64,000 nt of DNA from Sanguinoderma infundibulare (GCA_032821775.1 JAVLRN010000011.1:1302001-1366000); one strand, 5' to 3'; shown: positions 34,020 to 48,697, numbered from the stretch's first letter. Made by a program: numbers and translations. Notes: a model not told the origin generated them from the letters alone.

Positions 34020-34325
34020 AGACCATGTGCCATAATTACTGGACTGCACGTTGAGATCTTGCTATTCTCCGCTTTCGATGCACTACACGATGGGATGTGC
34101 GTGTCACTTGACGTCGAGGTCATCTGCGCCTCCGATCCTTTGCACAAAAGACTCGACGGTGAGCTAGCGGGACGGGAGCAAAATGCATGCGACAATCTAC
34201 TGGAGAAAAGCGAGATATACCATACGAGACCCGACCTGTCAGGCATGCCAGAGCGAGATCACCCTTATCCGTCCAAGGTCGTCCTACTCTGCACTTCAGG
34301 TCCATGTAAACCTCCACTCCATACG
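34020..34325. other. Convergent 3' spacer
   Basis: Between the phytase-like stop and the SDR copy A stop; nothing is recognised. Confidence 0.45.
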
Positions 34326-35644
<1,319 letters not shown>

Positions 35645-35975
35645 GGTGGAGACTGTAGGGGGATTTTGGCGGTCGATAACGCATCGCGATCCTATTATAC
35701 TGGTGCCGGTGAACTCTGTTCCAGAGATGAAGCCCGGCTAGGATGGTATAATAGGGTGGGCGCCGCGGGAACCTTGCTTGACTTGAACAGGCGCATATCG
35801 GAGTCGTCTGCTTTGGAAATCGACATCCTGTGTGCACACGCTTAGTGAGAACAGAGAGACTAGTCTTCTGCTTACATTTCGCTTTCCCGACGATCAGCAA
35901 GGAGCCACGGCTGGCGGCCGGTATGGCGAGTTCATTGTACTACAGGGTACTTGAACATACACGACGCCACGCTCT

Positions 35976-36320
35976 ATGTCAATCGAAGACAACACTGCCG
36001 TCCACGGTGAATTGTAGAGGCGCATACGACGGTCGGTCAGCTGAGGAACATTCCATATAGAGATATATATCTACGCACCGTTTGACCTGCAGTGCGACGG
36101 CGACGGCAACACCACACGTAGGGAAACAATGCTTGTGAGTAAATGAGCGCCTGGATCTTGGCATGCGCACAGACGGACCAGCGATGAATGAAGCATCTGA
36201 CCGGACGAAGGAAAGACACCACCACGTTTGCGATGTCCTCCGGCTCTCCGAGTCGCCCCAGCTGGGCGGGTTTGGCAAACTAGATGCCATATGGGATTGT
36301 CAATTGACATTGGACGCCAT
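35976..36320 (-). pseudogene. SDR 3' fragment, inverted
   Basis: On the minus strand, exon 6 ([20 protein letters not shown], then a frame slip before SFLRPVRCF) is followed by remnants of exon 7 and the last exon (FTVDGSVVFD, stop at about 35979). Exons 1-5 are missing. The spacer to copy A matches spacers of the plus-strand array in inverted form. It is a truncated unit from the same amplification. Confidence 0.75.
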
Positions 36321-36892
36321 CAGGATTGATATGGACCAACCTGGGCCCCCCATCCCCCTTTAGCTAGCCCGCGATAGTCATAGGCCTTGTCACTCCGCTG
36401 GTCGCGGAGAAGAGTTGAGTCCATCCATCCAATCCTTGTTCATGAGCGCGATTCAGCGCCCCAATGAGCGAGGCGTTTGTCTCGCTCTCGTCGGGCCTGC
36501 TGCTGGCGTTGGAGATGGGCTGGATGGCGGTAGATGGCGGTGGTATGGTTCGTCGTGGGCACAATTTCCTGGGACGCAGCTGCGATGGTGGTCAACTTGA
36601 CGAGAAGCGCTCATGTCTCCCCTTCTCTCCACTCCGAGCATGACGCATCCGCAATTCTTCCTTGCTCGCAGTCTAGAAGTCCTAGCTATGACAAGTCTTA
36701 ACTGGATGATTGGCCTCGCTATCCTAGTTCAAGCAAGTCGCGAGGAGGTTCGTCATCGCAGGCGTCATACATCATGAGACGCACTTGTGATGCCCCCTTT
36801 CTGCCTGACATCCTTCCAGACCTCCACTTAAGCTAACCTCGGCGTACAAAAGCGAAACGGAGGTTACCCACGACTCGCGAGCACCAGCGATT
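36321..36892. other. Intergenic before JmjC/cupin gene
   Basis: No gene is recognised. A short piece near 36400-36420 may be the last trace of an SDR exon 5 junction. Confidence 0.35.
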
Positions 36893-38656
36893 ATGATACT
36901 GATACGAGCACCCCACGTCGTCGGACTCGCACGTCGAAGCCCCAACGCCCTCTCGCATCCTGCGAAACGCTTCTACTCCGCTCTCGATGGCGCACCCGCA
37001 TACACCGACCGCGAAACACGATCCGCGGTGCACCGCAGCTCGTTCCCTCCAGAAAACAGCCTCCAGCGCCTGAACGCCAAGCCCGTCCCCGACGCCCCCG
37101 CCTGGCTCGCCTCCTCGCCCAACAAGTTCCTCGAGTACCTCCGTTCCGACAAGGCGTCGCCCCTCATCATCCGGGCCCACGGCAAAGACCAGAGCAAGGA
37201 CGAGCTGCGCCGGGCCGTGACACTGCTCCAGACGCTCCGCGCGGCCCCGAGCGAGCAGCTCGTCGAGGTAGAGGTGTCCAGGTGGGACCAGGGCGACGGC
37301 TTGGACAACCGCATGTCGGTCCAGCTCGGGGTCTACCTCGACTGGCTGACAGACTACCGCAAGCTAAGCGGGTCTCCGGACCAGAGGATGCTCTATTTGG
37401 CGCAGTGGCGGGCTCACGAGGAGGTGCGTCGTCGGACCGTACTCCCAGGGCGAGGAATGAATGTGCGCTAACGTCTGACGTCTCGGCGGCTTGGTTCATG
37501 CATATGGTTTAGGTTCCGGAATTGCACGACGTCGTGAAGCCGCCGACACTGCTTGCGCCGCTTCTGGAGAAGGGCGTGGTGGACTTGCACCAGTCTGCCT
37601 TCTACATTGGGCCTGTTGGTGTGGTGAGTGTTCTCTGTCTAGGAGGCTTGGAAATGTCGGATGGTCGTCCGATGGCCCTTCCCGCGACCTGTCCATCTCA
37701 TTGCCCTGTATGCTCGCTGCGGCGCGTATGTGGATGACGGGCGTGTATGTGGCTACGGCATTCGGTCCACCGTGCCGCACTTGAAGCATGCCATCTGCCT
37801 ACCTCCTGAGGTCAAATGGCCAGGACCGGCATTCTGCTCGCAGAACGCGCTCCCAGTAGTACCGCCGAAGGCAACTCCTTTTGAGTTCCGTTTTCAGTGG
37901 CTGCCAGCTCGCGTGGTTTCGCGGTTCGGATCTTCGAAGCGAGAAGGGCGCACAATTGCCGGTTCGCAGCGTTGTTACTTGAAGTCGGACCAGACCACTT
38001 CCAGTACCAACTGGAAAGTTGTAACTTGCTTTATACCAACGCGTTGAAGGAGGGCGAAGCCCAGCTGCAGAAGCGATGGCTGATTCGAAGTCTGTACGTG
38101 CTCATGGCCAGGAAGAATGCCTGGAGGCCCTATATACATGCCTTGAGGATTTTACGTTCTTGGTGAAGCTAATCTGGGTTTTTGTTTTCCTCGTGACATG
38201 ATGGGGGAAGGGAAGCATTAATACCTTGTATTGCAGATCAGCCCCTTGCACGCCGACCCGCACTACAACCTCTACAACCTCTTCGCTTCTTCCGAACCGT
38301 CCCTGTTCTGCAAACACATCTTATTACTCCCTCCGTCAATGTCGGACCATCTTGCCCGAAAGGATGACGAGGTCTTACGGAACACGTCCCAAGTCGACTT
38401 CTTTCTCAAAGCGGCCAGTCCGGAGAAGTTCGACGTGACCCTCGACACTCGCTCGGTCCCACCGGAGACGGCACGTGCATTGCTGAATACGGAGAATGCC
38501 CTGAGCTGCGTCCTGCAGGAAGGGGACACCATCCTGGTTCCCCGCAGGTGGTGGCACCGCGCCGAGAACGTCGTGGCACCGAGCGCTGCTGCAAATGGGA
38601 AGAAAAGAGGGTGGACCGCTGGCGTGGGCTGGTGGTTCCTGCCGCGGTCTTCCTGA
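36893..38656 (+). CDS. JmjC/cupin-8 type Fe(II) hydroxylase with mitochondrial-like leader
   Basis: Exons 36893-37423, 37513-37623, 38237-38656 (1062 nt, 353 aa). The core carries an HxD iron motif (PLHADPHYNLY, His219 and Asp221) and a distal His321 in RRWWHRAENV, as in 2-oxoglutarate-dependent JmjC hydroxylases. YIGPVGV just before is the usual preceding strand. The first 30 residues are rich in Arg and Ser with no acidic residue (MILIRAPHVVGLARRSPNAL), which suggests mitochondrial import. The target protein or RNA is unknown. Intron 2 is 613 nt, about ten times the local norm, and may contain inserted DNA. Confidence 0.82.
37624..38236 (+). other. Unusually long intron (613 nt) of the JmjC gene
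   Basis: Begins GTGAGT and ends TTGCAG. It contains a coding-like stretch near 37960-38100 (GPDHFQYQLESCNLLYTNAL) in a frame that does not fit the host gene. No terminal inverted repeat or target duplication was found by eye. The origin is unknown. Confidence 0.55.
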
Positions 38657-39492
38657 ATGCCAGCGATCAAGCGGCGAACAGCCAAGGGACAGCAGATGGA
38701 TCACGAGGACTCAGAGACGGTGGAGGTGACTCTGAGAAGGTGGAGGTGACAGTCGACGGAGTTCAGGGTAGCGAGTTCTTTCTCTACAGAGCCCGGGTCG
38801 TGCCTTCTCCTGTATCTGGGGTTCCTGCCAGGTCTGTGACGGCCTGGACCGGACAGGCACTCGATGCACGAGGTGGATGTATGCGACACACTTCCGGAGA
38901 GGCTATAGGCTGAAGCTTGATATGCGGACACGCCTGTGGTGCTATGGGGCAATTGGAGGGAAATATGGCGACCTCGCGCTCGCGTCCGTCTCGGTGCAGG
39001 TCGGAGTAGCGCTCGGGGTAAAGGGGAGGGCAGCTCGTGTTATACCACTGACTCGTAGGAAAACGTGTATATGGGCCGCGATATTGATGTGATACCTGGT
39101 AGGACGGTGTCGCCAGCATGTGTGGGGTCTGGATATGTGTCTTGTGCCGGGAGGATCGTCGGACACGATTGCATGCACGTTCGCAGCTGTATGTCGGGAC
39201 CCAGAGCTGGAGCAAGGCTGTGAGAAGCACGCATTAGCTCTCCTAGGATCATGTGCAAGACGGAAGGGGGAGAAAGGAGGAGGGACAATAGCCGCGACAA
39301 TAGCCGCCTTGCGGGCGGCTGTTGGGCACGACGGGGAAGCCGTATCGAGGAGGCGTTGGGAGAGAGGGCTCTGAGCCGTATGCGGGTCTGACTCGCCCCC
39401 CTCGCACGTCCATCACTGCCCACGACTATCGCCTAGAAATACGCCCTAATGTCTTCATAGTCGCTTCACTCCATCCTTTTCTCCCTCCTGCC
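38657..39492. other. Intergenic before ATG13
   Basis: No gene is recognised; it contains the ATG13 promoter. No clear TATA box. Confidence 0.45.
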
Positions 39493-42143
39493 ATGTCCAA
39501 TGAGACCCAGAAGGCCGACCAGATAGCGCACAGGTTATACTCTAAACTCTCCATAGTTGTCAATCATGCACGAGCGACGGCTGAGCCACCTCCTTCCGCC
39601 AAGGTCGACAAATGGGTGAGCCCACTTGGTCTACGCGTCCAAACATACCCACTGACCCCGCTATCCTCGTTGCAGTTCAACCTCGAGACTCCAGACCCGG
39701 AGCTCTTCAAAGAGCACACCCGTATCTATCGCTCTATCTCCACTTCGCAAGCCGTCCCTCTCTTCAAGCTTCAAGTCCTATTATGCGTCCCAGAGCTGGC
39801 CACGAACCAGGTCCTTGTCTACATAGCCCCCGACTCCTCTCGTGTGCGCATCAACCCCACCCCCCGCTACATCGTCCTCGAGTCCTGGAACCTCGACTAT
39901 GTCCCCCATCCCCACAACCATCACCAGACCCAGGACGTCGCTCCTTCCACGATGTACAAGCATGGCATTCCCCTCTTCCGAAGCATCTTCACCCTCCTCC
40001 GTGTCCTCCCCGCCTGGAAGCTCGCCCGTCGTCTTCGCAGGCGTGTCGGCGGTACCCGTAACGGCAACTTCAACATACAGCTGCGCGTAGACGGAGAGGT
40101 TCGCGCGGACGAAGTATTGAGCTTAGGTGAGTACCACACGTCTGTCACTTATTGTTCGTCCCCTTCTTCCATCCATGACAGCATCAGTCCACTGTCCACG
40201 CCTATTCGATCACCCGTCCTTCTTTGCTTCTGCTGTCCTAGGGTCGTCGGTCCCGAACCGCAATCCAAGTAACTGACTTGATCGATAATTCCCCCACTCC
40301 CTCTCCATATCTAGACACAGCTCCTCCCGCGCTCGCCCCAGTCCTTCACAAGGACAGGCATTCGCTGCCTCCCATCACGCACCCCATGGGCGAGCTTGCC
40401 GTGTCTGTGGCGTACCTCATCTCCCCCAGCTTCCAGCTCGACACGCTTGAATCTCTCCTCTCTTCTCGCTTTCTCGAAGAAGGCCCTGACTTCACCCCCA
40501 CCCTCGTCAAGAATCAACAGCGAGAAAGCCTTTCCGGGTCACCAGGCAGTCTACCCTTACGCACGTCCCTACCCCGCTCGCCCCCGCGCTCGGTCGCGGA
40601 CCGGTTCATCATTCCCCCGCCCTCCGCGGCCGCGGCCTCGTCGTCCCACGGGCACGGTCGGTCTACGTCGTTCTCGTCCACACAAGGCGCCAAAGGCAGC
40701 CCGGCGGGTAGCCCAAGGCTGGGGAACATCCCACTGCCCGTCACGCGGAACCTTTCGGGTGCGGGAATGGGCACGTCTGGAGTTTCGGACTCGTCGTCGA
40801 TCAGGCAGGGTGCCAGCTCGAGGGAGGAGGTGTCCGCGCTTGCCGCGCGCATGCGCCGGGAGAGCATGCAGGGACGAAGCTCGGTGAGTGACGCAGATCC
40901 TTTCCGCGAAGCGACAACATCAGCGCTGACGTGAACCTGCTACCATCTGTGTTGTTCAGGCGGACTCTCCGACTGGCGTGCCAATTCGGCGCACTCCAAT
41001 CACGACCGTCAACGCGTTCAAGTCGTCGACTATCTCGTCCGGCTCGCCGTCGTTGCATTCACCCTCCCCGTCGTTACGACAGCAGTCGCCCCTCTCGACC
41101 GCTGGACCCTCGCTTCCCGGCCGCCCAGCGCAGTCGCCGACATCGTCTCGAGTGCCACCATCGCCTATCGGTCCGGGGCCCAGCTTTCCATCGTTCCCGA
41201 CCACACCAGCAAGGCCGTCGCCACCATTCGCGCCGTCAAATCTGGGCTTGGGCCGGCCGCCATCAGTGGAGGGCCTATCGGGCAGTCCCTCGGGCGCGTC
41301 GCCCAGGATGCAGGGAAAGCGGTACTCTAGTAGCTTTGGGCAGCGGTACGCGTCCACAAGTGGCGCCGCGGGAGAGGGAAGCCCAAGGGGGAGTCCAGGG
41401 ACTGGTGGTGCGAAGGAGGTGGATAAGGTGTGATGCCTTCTTTGGTTGTCCCTCGGGCGCATGCTTATGCGCTTTTGTTGCAGGTTCCTGCGTACCTGAC
41501 CAGCAACACAGACGACGACGATATCTCGGCGTTCGTGCAGGAGATTGACGCGCGGAAGCCTTTGACGAGCAGGCGAGAAGGGTCCGAGTCTCCCATTCCG
41601 CCGCCGGCACACACGCGCACGTCGACCATCCACGAGGAGTCGGAGTCCGCGCGTTCGAGCGACGTCGTGCTGCGGCAACGGACGATGTCGACGCCTTTGC
41701 TCACGACGGAGAGCGCGGTGGACGAGAGACTGAGGGATATGAAGGAGGCGTTCATGGCCTCGCTGGAGGGATTCGGGTCACGAGGCTCAAGACGAGAGGC
41801 CAGCGGCTCGACGGACAGAACTACGACTGGGCCTGCGTCGACGCAGCGGAGACCAACGCTGGACCCTATCGCGTACCCCGGGGCGGCGCGACGAACGGGC
41901 CCGCTTGGGGACACGGCAGGCGACGAATCCGAGTCGCCTGCTTCACAGCAGGACAGCGGGATTGTTCCCGCAGCTGCGGGAGGTATCCCTCTGCCGCCTC
42001 TGTACGTGCGCCATAGAGTGCCGTCGACGGGGAGCGCGAGGAGTGGGTTTAGCATCGCGTCGGAGGAGGTGCTCGGGAGGATGGATCCTGAACTTGGGGG
42101 GAGCGATGAGAGGCGGAGTCGGAGGGGTCCGCTTGGAAGTTGA
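39493..42143 (+). CDS. ATG13: Autophagy-related protein 13
   Basis: ATG13 is the regulatory partner of the Atg1 kinase; it scaffolds Atg1, Atg17 and Atg9 vesicles at the start of autophagy and is a TORC1 target. Exons 39493-39615, 39676-40126, 40315-40883, 40960-41427, 41484-42143 (2271 nt, 756 aa). The N-terminal HORMA domain covers about residues 10-245 (KADQIAHRLYSKLSIVVNHA, FNLETPDPELFKEH, YIVLESWNLDY, GNFNIQLRVDGE, MGELAVSVAYL). The remaining 500 residues are disordered and very rich in Ser, Pro, Gly and Arg, with many SP sites suited to TORC1 phosphorylation. DDDDISAFVQEIDARKPL is a conserved short motif in the tail. The gene is intact; intron 2 is 188 nt. Confidence 0.93.
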
Positions 42144-42968
42144 TGGGGACCAGGCAGACGCTTTGGTTGGTGAGGTGGAGTGGATGGACAGGATGGCGGG
42201 AGGCCAGAGTATGATTTGGGGTGAGGGTGGATTTGTCGGCCGTGTTCTGTTCAACACGCGAACGGCATCCGCAACCGCCTCCACGCCACCCTAGGTCCTC
42301 TGAACCGCGCCTCCGCTGCCTGCCGCTCGTCCTTGTCCGTCTGTCCATCCCGGTGGGCGTCTATGGCGGTTGCTCGTTACTCGTTATTATCTCGTCTATG
42401 TAGCATGCATTTATCGTTATTCCGTGGACGTTTGGACTACGTCCTGGGCCGCTGGCACTAGTAGTACTCGCCCAGCTGTTGCATTATTAGCTCTCTGTCT
42501 CTCTGTCTCTCTCTTTCTGTCTCTGGATCACTCGCACATATATACTCTGCACCCCGTCCATCATCTTCACAGTCCCCTGTCCTCCCCTCTCTCCCCCTCC
42601 TACTCCCTTTCCACCAGTCCACATATGCGCATTGCGTCCGAACGTTAGCCTCATTCCAGCACATCAGGGTGGCATCATACCTCACATCTCTTTCGCATTC
42701 CTCTTTTCCCTCCCTTCATCCCCCCATCATGTTTCCACCTAATACGCCATGGCCCATGCATACGACCCTTTACGTGCTGTGTTCATAGAACGTTGAGTGT
42801 ACTTTTTCAATATACCAGACCACCTCCGCTCCGGGAGGTATTCTCGTGTGTGCCGACGTCTGAATATAACGTATTACTGTATTTTAGGTTGTGGATTTGG
42901 GGTAACTTAAAAGTAATTTTTGGGCTTACCCACTCGACACTGATTGCCGCCTTTCTTAACCACGAAGA
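42144..42968. other. 3' region of ATG13 and spacer
   Basis: It contains a CT-rich low-complexity run at about 42490-42620 (TCTCTGTCTC units). Nothing else is recognised before the tRNA. Confidence 0.5.
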
Positions 42969-43062
42969 CCTTCGATAGCTCAGTTGGAAGAGCGTGAGAC
43001 TGTAATGGAGACCACCGTACAATGACATCTCAATGTCGTTGGTTCGACCCCGACTCGAAGGA
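42969..43062 (+). tRNA. tRNA-Tyr (GTA) with intron
   Basis: The acceptor stem CCTTCGA pairs with TCGAAGG (43055-43061), discriminator A. The D arm is GCTCAGTTGGAAGAGC. Anticodon stem TGAGA/TCTCA encloses loop CTGTAA with anticodon GTA. The T arm is GTTGG/CCGAC with loop TTCGACC. An intron of about 20 nt sits one base 3' of the anticodon, the usual place in eukaryotic tRNA-Tyr. The CCA end is not encoded. Confidence 0.93.
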
Positions 43063-43196
43063 TCGCAGAAGTCAAATGTTTTTGTTAATTTCACGTGACC
43101 GTTTTGGGGAACTTGTGTCGGAGAGACGGACCGGAAGTGGCGAAGGGATGGCGGGAAGGTTGCGGGAAGGAAGGCGGTTGGCGGTTGGCGACGAAG

Positions 43197-45038
43197 ATGG
43201 TCTCGAGCTGGGCGGTGTTTCTTCTCTGTGCTCGTCTTTCTGCTGCCTTGGCCGTCGCTGCTTCTGAACAAGTTCAAGACCAGGACGCTCAGGTGGTCTT
43301 TGGACAGGCTGTTTCGCAAGGATGCGTTCTGCAAGAACTTGCAGAGGTACGAGACCATTCACCCGCAATGCGAACAATCTTGCCCACGTATGTAGCTCTC
43401 TTCCTCCGAAATGGAGGACCCGCTGTCCTGGTACGATGACTCGGTCATGTATGAGAGTGCTTGGAACATCAGCACACTCGCAAACACGACATATCACACC
43501 GTCTATCACCCGCTCTACGAGATTGAAGAGTTCATGGAGGACCTCGCAAATCTTTACCCCGACGTCGTCCAGCTCGATTACATCGGTCACTCCTCCGAGG
43601 GCAGAGAGATGATTGCCATGAGGCTGTCCAAACCCGCCGTCAACTCCACAGACGAAGATGCGTCCACGTCTAACGCGAAGAAGGCCGGGTTCGTGATTGC
43701 TGGCGCCCAACACGCGCGTGAAGTGCGTATAGTAATCCACTTTTCCCGCGGCAACGCTCATCATCTCATGCGATGTCGACTGCAGTGGATCGCGACGTCC
43801 ACTGCGCTCTATCTGGCCCACTCCGTCGTCGCAGACTCTGCCGAAGCCTTTGCCCTCTCCTCATGGCTGGACCACTTCGTAAGCCGTCATGGGTCTATGC
43901 TATGGTACGTTCCAGAAGGCCTTCATCAAACTCTCGCCACAGGACTTCTATATCATCCCGGTTCCGAACCCCGACGGTTACGTATATACCTGGGAGCAGG
44001 ATCGTTTCTGGTAAGTGATTCTACCAGAGGGGACTTCATGGGGAACTCAGAGCGGCGTCAGGTACAAGAACAGGCAGATCGTCGGACCAACTGAGAAGTG
44101 CACGGGGATTGATATGAACAGGTACGTAGAGTAGCCAATGTTCTCACTCCTGTGTAACTGACATGCTCGTTCCAGGAATTGGGTGCGTTCAACCTCCCCT
44201 TTCGTCGGGTCGGCGTGTAATAACTAGGACTATTTTCCTTAGGGTTACAAATGGAAGGCTAAATCCCATCTCCCTGCCGTCGCTAACACCACAGACGAAT
44301 TTGCGTTGTTCACAGCCGGCAAGGGAGTGGATGCTGATCCCTGTTCGACATGGTATCCCGGACACCGCCCGTTCGAGGCCCCCGAAGTAAACAACGTCGC
44401 CAACTACATCCAGACACTCCCTGCCCTTAAAGCATTTATCGACCTGCGTAGCTATGGGCAGATGCGTGCGTCCTGCATAAATCTCTCCTATTTCCTAGTC
44501 TTGCTGACCTGCCGCGCATATATAGTTTCCATCCCGTTCTCGTTCTCCTGCAAGAGGACCCCGAAGGACGCGGAAGACCTGCTTGAGGCTGCGCTCGGCG
44601 CCACGAACGCCATTAAGCAAGCCCACGGCACCGTGTTCACCGTAAGCACTCACCTCGCCCGCCTCCAAATCCCTCCTATTCATGCGAGGTTGCGCAGATC
44701 GGCAGTCTTTGCGCGCAGCTCTACAAGGCCTCTGGCAACGTCGTGGACTACATGTACCAGAAGGCTGGCATCAAATACTCGTACTCTGTCCACCTCCGCG
44801 ACACCGGAACGGTACGTCCAGTTCTTTTGTGCTCCGCGTATGATATGTTCACGAGTGCCGTCCCGTAGTACGGCTTCGACCTTCCTGCGGAGTGGATCCG
44901 ACCTGTCGGTGAAGAGACAGCAGCGATGATCAGGTCTCTCGCGAGCTTCATGACGAAGCCCGCTCGTACGTGTTCTCCTCCACCCTGCGTGACACGTACT
45001 AATCGCCTGTCGTTCGAACAGCTTATCAAACAGACTAA
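43197..45038 (+). CDS. ECM14: ECM14-like secreted M14 carboxypeptidase homologue, probably inactive
   Basis: Eleven exons: 43197-43346, 43417-43722, 43786-43878, 43943-44010, 44062-44121, 44176-44182, 44243-44465, 44526-44641, 44698-44811, 44869-44965, 45022-45038 (1251 nt, 416 aa). The signal peptide is MVSSWAVFLLCARLSAALA. The fold of M14 carboxypeptidases is clear: QHARE (His149, Glu152), GIDMNRNWGYKW, and LRDTGTYGFDLP near the end. Two key residues are changed. The distal zinc His (normally DLHSYGQ) is Arg297 in DLRSYGQ, and the catalytic Glu (normally ELRDTG) is His373 in VHLRDTG. Loss of that Glu is characteristic of the fungal ECM14 pseudo-peptidases linked to the cell wall. The pro-region is short. 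One exon is only 7 nt (encoding part of Arg, Asn, Trp). Confidence 0.83.
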
Positions 45039-45487
45039 TCACCACCTGCACGCACGCTACAGGCCTCCCTCTATCCCCGTCTGATATATCATCATCTCAT
45101 GTTCATTGTAACGTCTATTTCTTTCCTCATCTAATCCTGTATGAATATATCTCGTCGGACGCGATGCATTGGTGCGTGCTTGGAACTTATCTCATCCCAT
45201 CACTCTAGAGAACGTTATCGCCCTGGTCACACACGAGACCTTCCTGTGAAAAGCCAATGGACAAGCTTCATGTATCCGACCCTGGATGACCACGGTAGCC
45301 TTCCTCGAATGGATGCAGGGACCTGGGGAAATCTTCATAGGTGTGTGCGACATATCCCAAGTATTCAGTATCTCATCGTACGGGGCGCAGATCCTTTGGT
45401 TCCGGTGCCTAGCGGCCATTCGTCTGCGTGTCTTTCGAAGCTTCTCCTTGGTAACAAAGTTCACATTCGCAAGTCGCAAGCATCCGC
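45039..45487. other. Intergenic between ECM14-like gene and SDR copy B
   Basis: No gene is recognised. Confidence 0.4.
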
Positions 45488-45494
45488 TATATAA
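45488..45494 (+). promoter_or_regulatory. TATA box of SDR copy B
   Basis: TATATAA lies 58 nt before the ATG at 45552. Confidence 0.55.
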
Positions 45495-45551
45495 CGGGCG
45501 TGAGACGCGACGCCGCGACCCATCGATCCTCTCACTAGTCAAGCTTCAAGC

Positions 45552-46796
45552 ATGGCGTCCGCCTCTTCCAGACGGGTCGCAATCATCACGGGTGCAGCGC
45601 AGGGCATCGGTTGTGCTATCGCATTACGATTGGCTAGGGATGGCCTGGATCTGGGACTCTTCGACCTCCCAGAGTGTCGGGACCTGCTTGAAGAGCTTGC
45701 GGCCAGCATTAAAGAGGAGCATGGTGCTCGGGTCGTGACGGTCTATGGCGACGTCAGCGTGGAGGACGACGTGAAGAGGCTGGTGGACACGACCACGCAG
45801 GAGCTGGGGGATCTGTATGCGGTACGGCGGACAGCTCGTTCATTTGTCGTGCTCGAAATGGCTTTTGATGACGACGCAACGACAGATGATTGCCAACGCG
45901 GGGACTGCCAACGTCGCCTCCCTGCACGAGAGTAAGTCCATTGTCTCTATCGCAGAAAACGCGTTTTCACTTAGCAGATGCATCGTAGCCACGACGGAGA
46001 TGTACGACAAGCTGATGAACGTGAACGTCAGAGGCGTGTTCCACTCCTACAAGCACGCGGCGATCCGCCTGATGGAGCAAGGCAAGGGCGGCCGCATCAT
46101 TGGAGCAGCGTCTACCGCGGGGAAGAGAGGCAATCGTCGTTCAACGCTTAGAAGCCAATAGTGCGCGCAGTGCTCACGACCTATTGCCACAGGTTCCCCC
46201 GACCAGCCAGTGTATTCCGCAACAAAGTTCGCGATCCGGGGCCTGACCCAGGCCGCGGCGAAGGATTACGGGAAGCACGGGATCACCGTGAACGCGTACG
46301 CGCCTGGAGCTGTGATGACACCCCTCAGTACGTGCGGGAACATTTAAATCGAGTCTTCGCGCCCATTGACATAATGGCTTCTTGACCCGCGCGCATACAG
46401 TGGTTATGGTGGACGAGATGCACTCGGCGCGTACGGGGGACCCGAAGGGGACCTGGAGCGGATCGGTGCGTGCATCTACCGTGATGGTATCCGCCGAGCA
46501 GCGCTGACTCGCGAATTGCAGCGCACGACGAACGCGTTGGGAAAGTACGGCCAGCCGGAGGATATCGCGAAGCTTGTGTCTTTCCTTGTTTCTGACGACG
46601 CTGGGTTCATCACTGGTGGGTCGTTAGTGCCGCAACTGCGTTGGAGCTGAGACTGATTGAACTTCCCGATCTACAAACTTTCCTTGCGATCCAGGTCAAT
46701 CGGTGAGTGTGCAATTATCTGGGAGACGTGTGGCTATCATTGCTCATGGACTCTTTTTCGCAGTACGTCGTGGACGGAGGAGGGTACTTCGATTGA
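45552..46796 (+). CDS. Short-chain dehydrogenase/reductase, copy B
   Basis: Exons 45552-45821, 45886-45931, 45989-46129, 46193-46327, 46401-46465, 46522-46615, 46695-46702, 46764-46796 (792 nt, 263 aa). Motifs: [17 protein letters not shown]-terminal VDGGGYFD. The eight-exon plan, including the 8-nt exon 7 encoding GQS and a GC donor for intron 3 (AGAG|GCAATC), equals that of the other copies. The sequence is clearly diverged from A, E and G ([18 protein letters not shown] in place of [16 protein letters not shown]), so B and C form an older branch. No damage is seen. Confidence 0.87.
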
Positions 46797-47445
46797 ACGT
46801 TGCGGTGCAGACTGGGATTTGGTGACGCCTTCTTTGCGGTCTATGTATTTGTAACCAGCCGGCATGGAGGCTCTGACCTTTACATAATACTGGTTGGAGA
46901 CTAGCGCATTGTCACCGGCCCACCCGAGGGAAGAAGCATCCTTCGGGGATAAACTGAACGATGTTTCGAAGGTGGCCTGAAGCACGCGGCCAGTTGCCTA
47001 CACTGCACTTACTCAGTCGCAAGTCCTCCGCGGAGATATCGACAGGTAGACCGCACGTAAGTGCCACATTCCCATCGCTTACCGTCCGCCTCTCTCATGG
47101 TGTTTTTCGCCCACCACGCCGCAGTCAAAAACACAGGGCGAAACAAGCATTCTAACGCGACGTCAACGCATGCGATCGGCGGATCTTCAAGTCCTTTGAC
47201 TTCGAATGATCCGTGGTGCCGTCATGCTCAATGTTCAATGCTGTACAACACCGTGTTGTCAGGACCGAACGGCGACACGATCGACCGTTCTCGGTGCGAA
47301 CGGCCCTATAGTATTGTACTCGATGCTTCTGGCCCAGTGCGAAGTCTATTCGTAGGGCGCTCGGTAGTGGCAAAGAGACGCGCCTGGGCGAAATAAATCC
47401 CCGCGGGGATATGCAATGAGCGTACACCAACCCCCAAGAAACACC
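46797..47445. other. Spacer between SDR copies B and C
   Basis: No gene is recognised. An upstream in-frame ATG at 47416 could lengthen copy C by ten residues. Confidence 0.45.

Positions 47446-48697
<1,252 letters not shown>

Noticed and set aside
39120..39374. Open frame before ATG13 as a possible upstream gene
   Set aside because: No family resemblance, and it ends inside the ATG13 promoter region.
40956..41678. Minus-strand 240-codon frame
   Set aside because: Shadow of the low-complexity ATG13 tail.
42490..42620. CT-rich run as a possible microsatellite or regulatory element
   Set aside because: Only imperfect TCTCTGTCTC units; typical pyrimidine-rich spacer, recorded only as low complexity.
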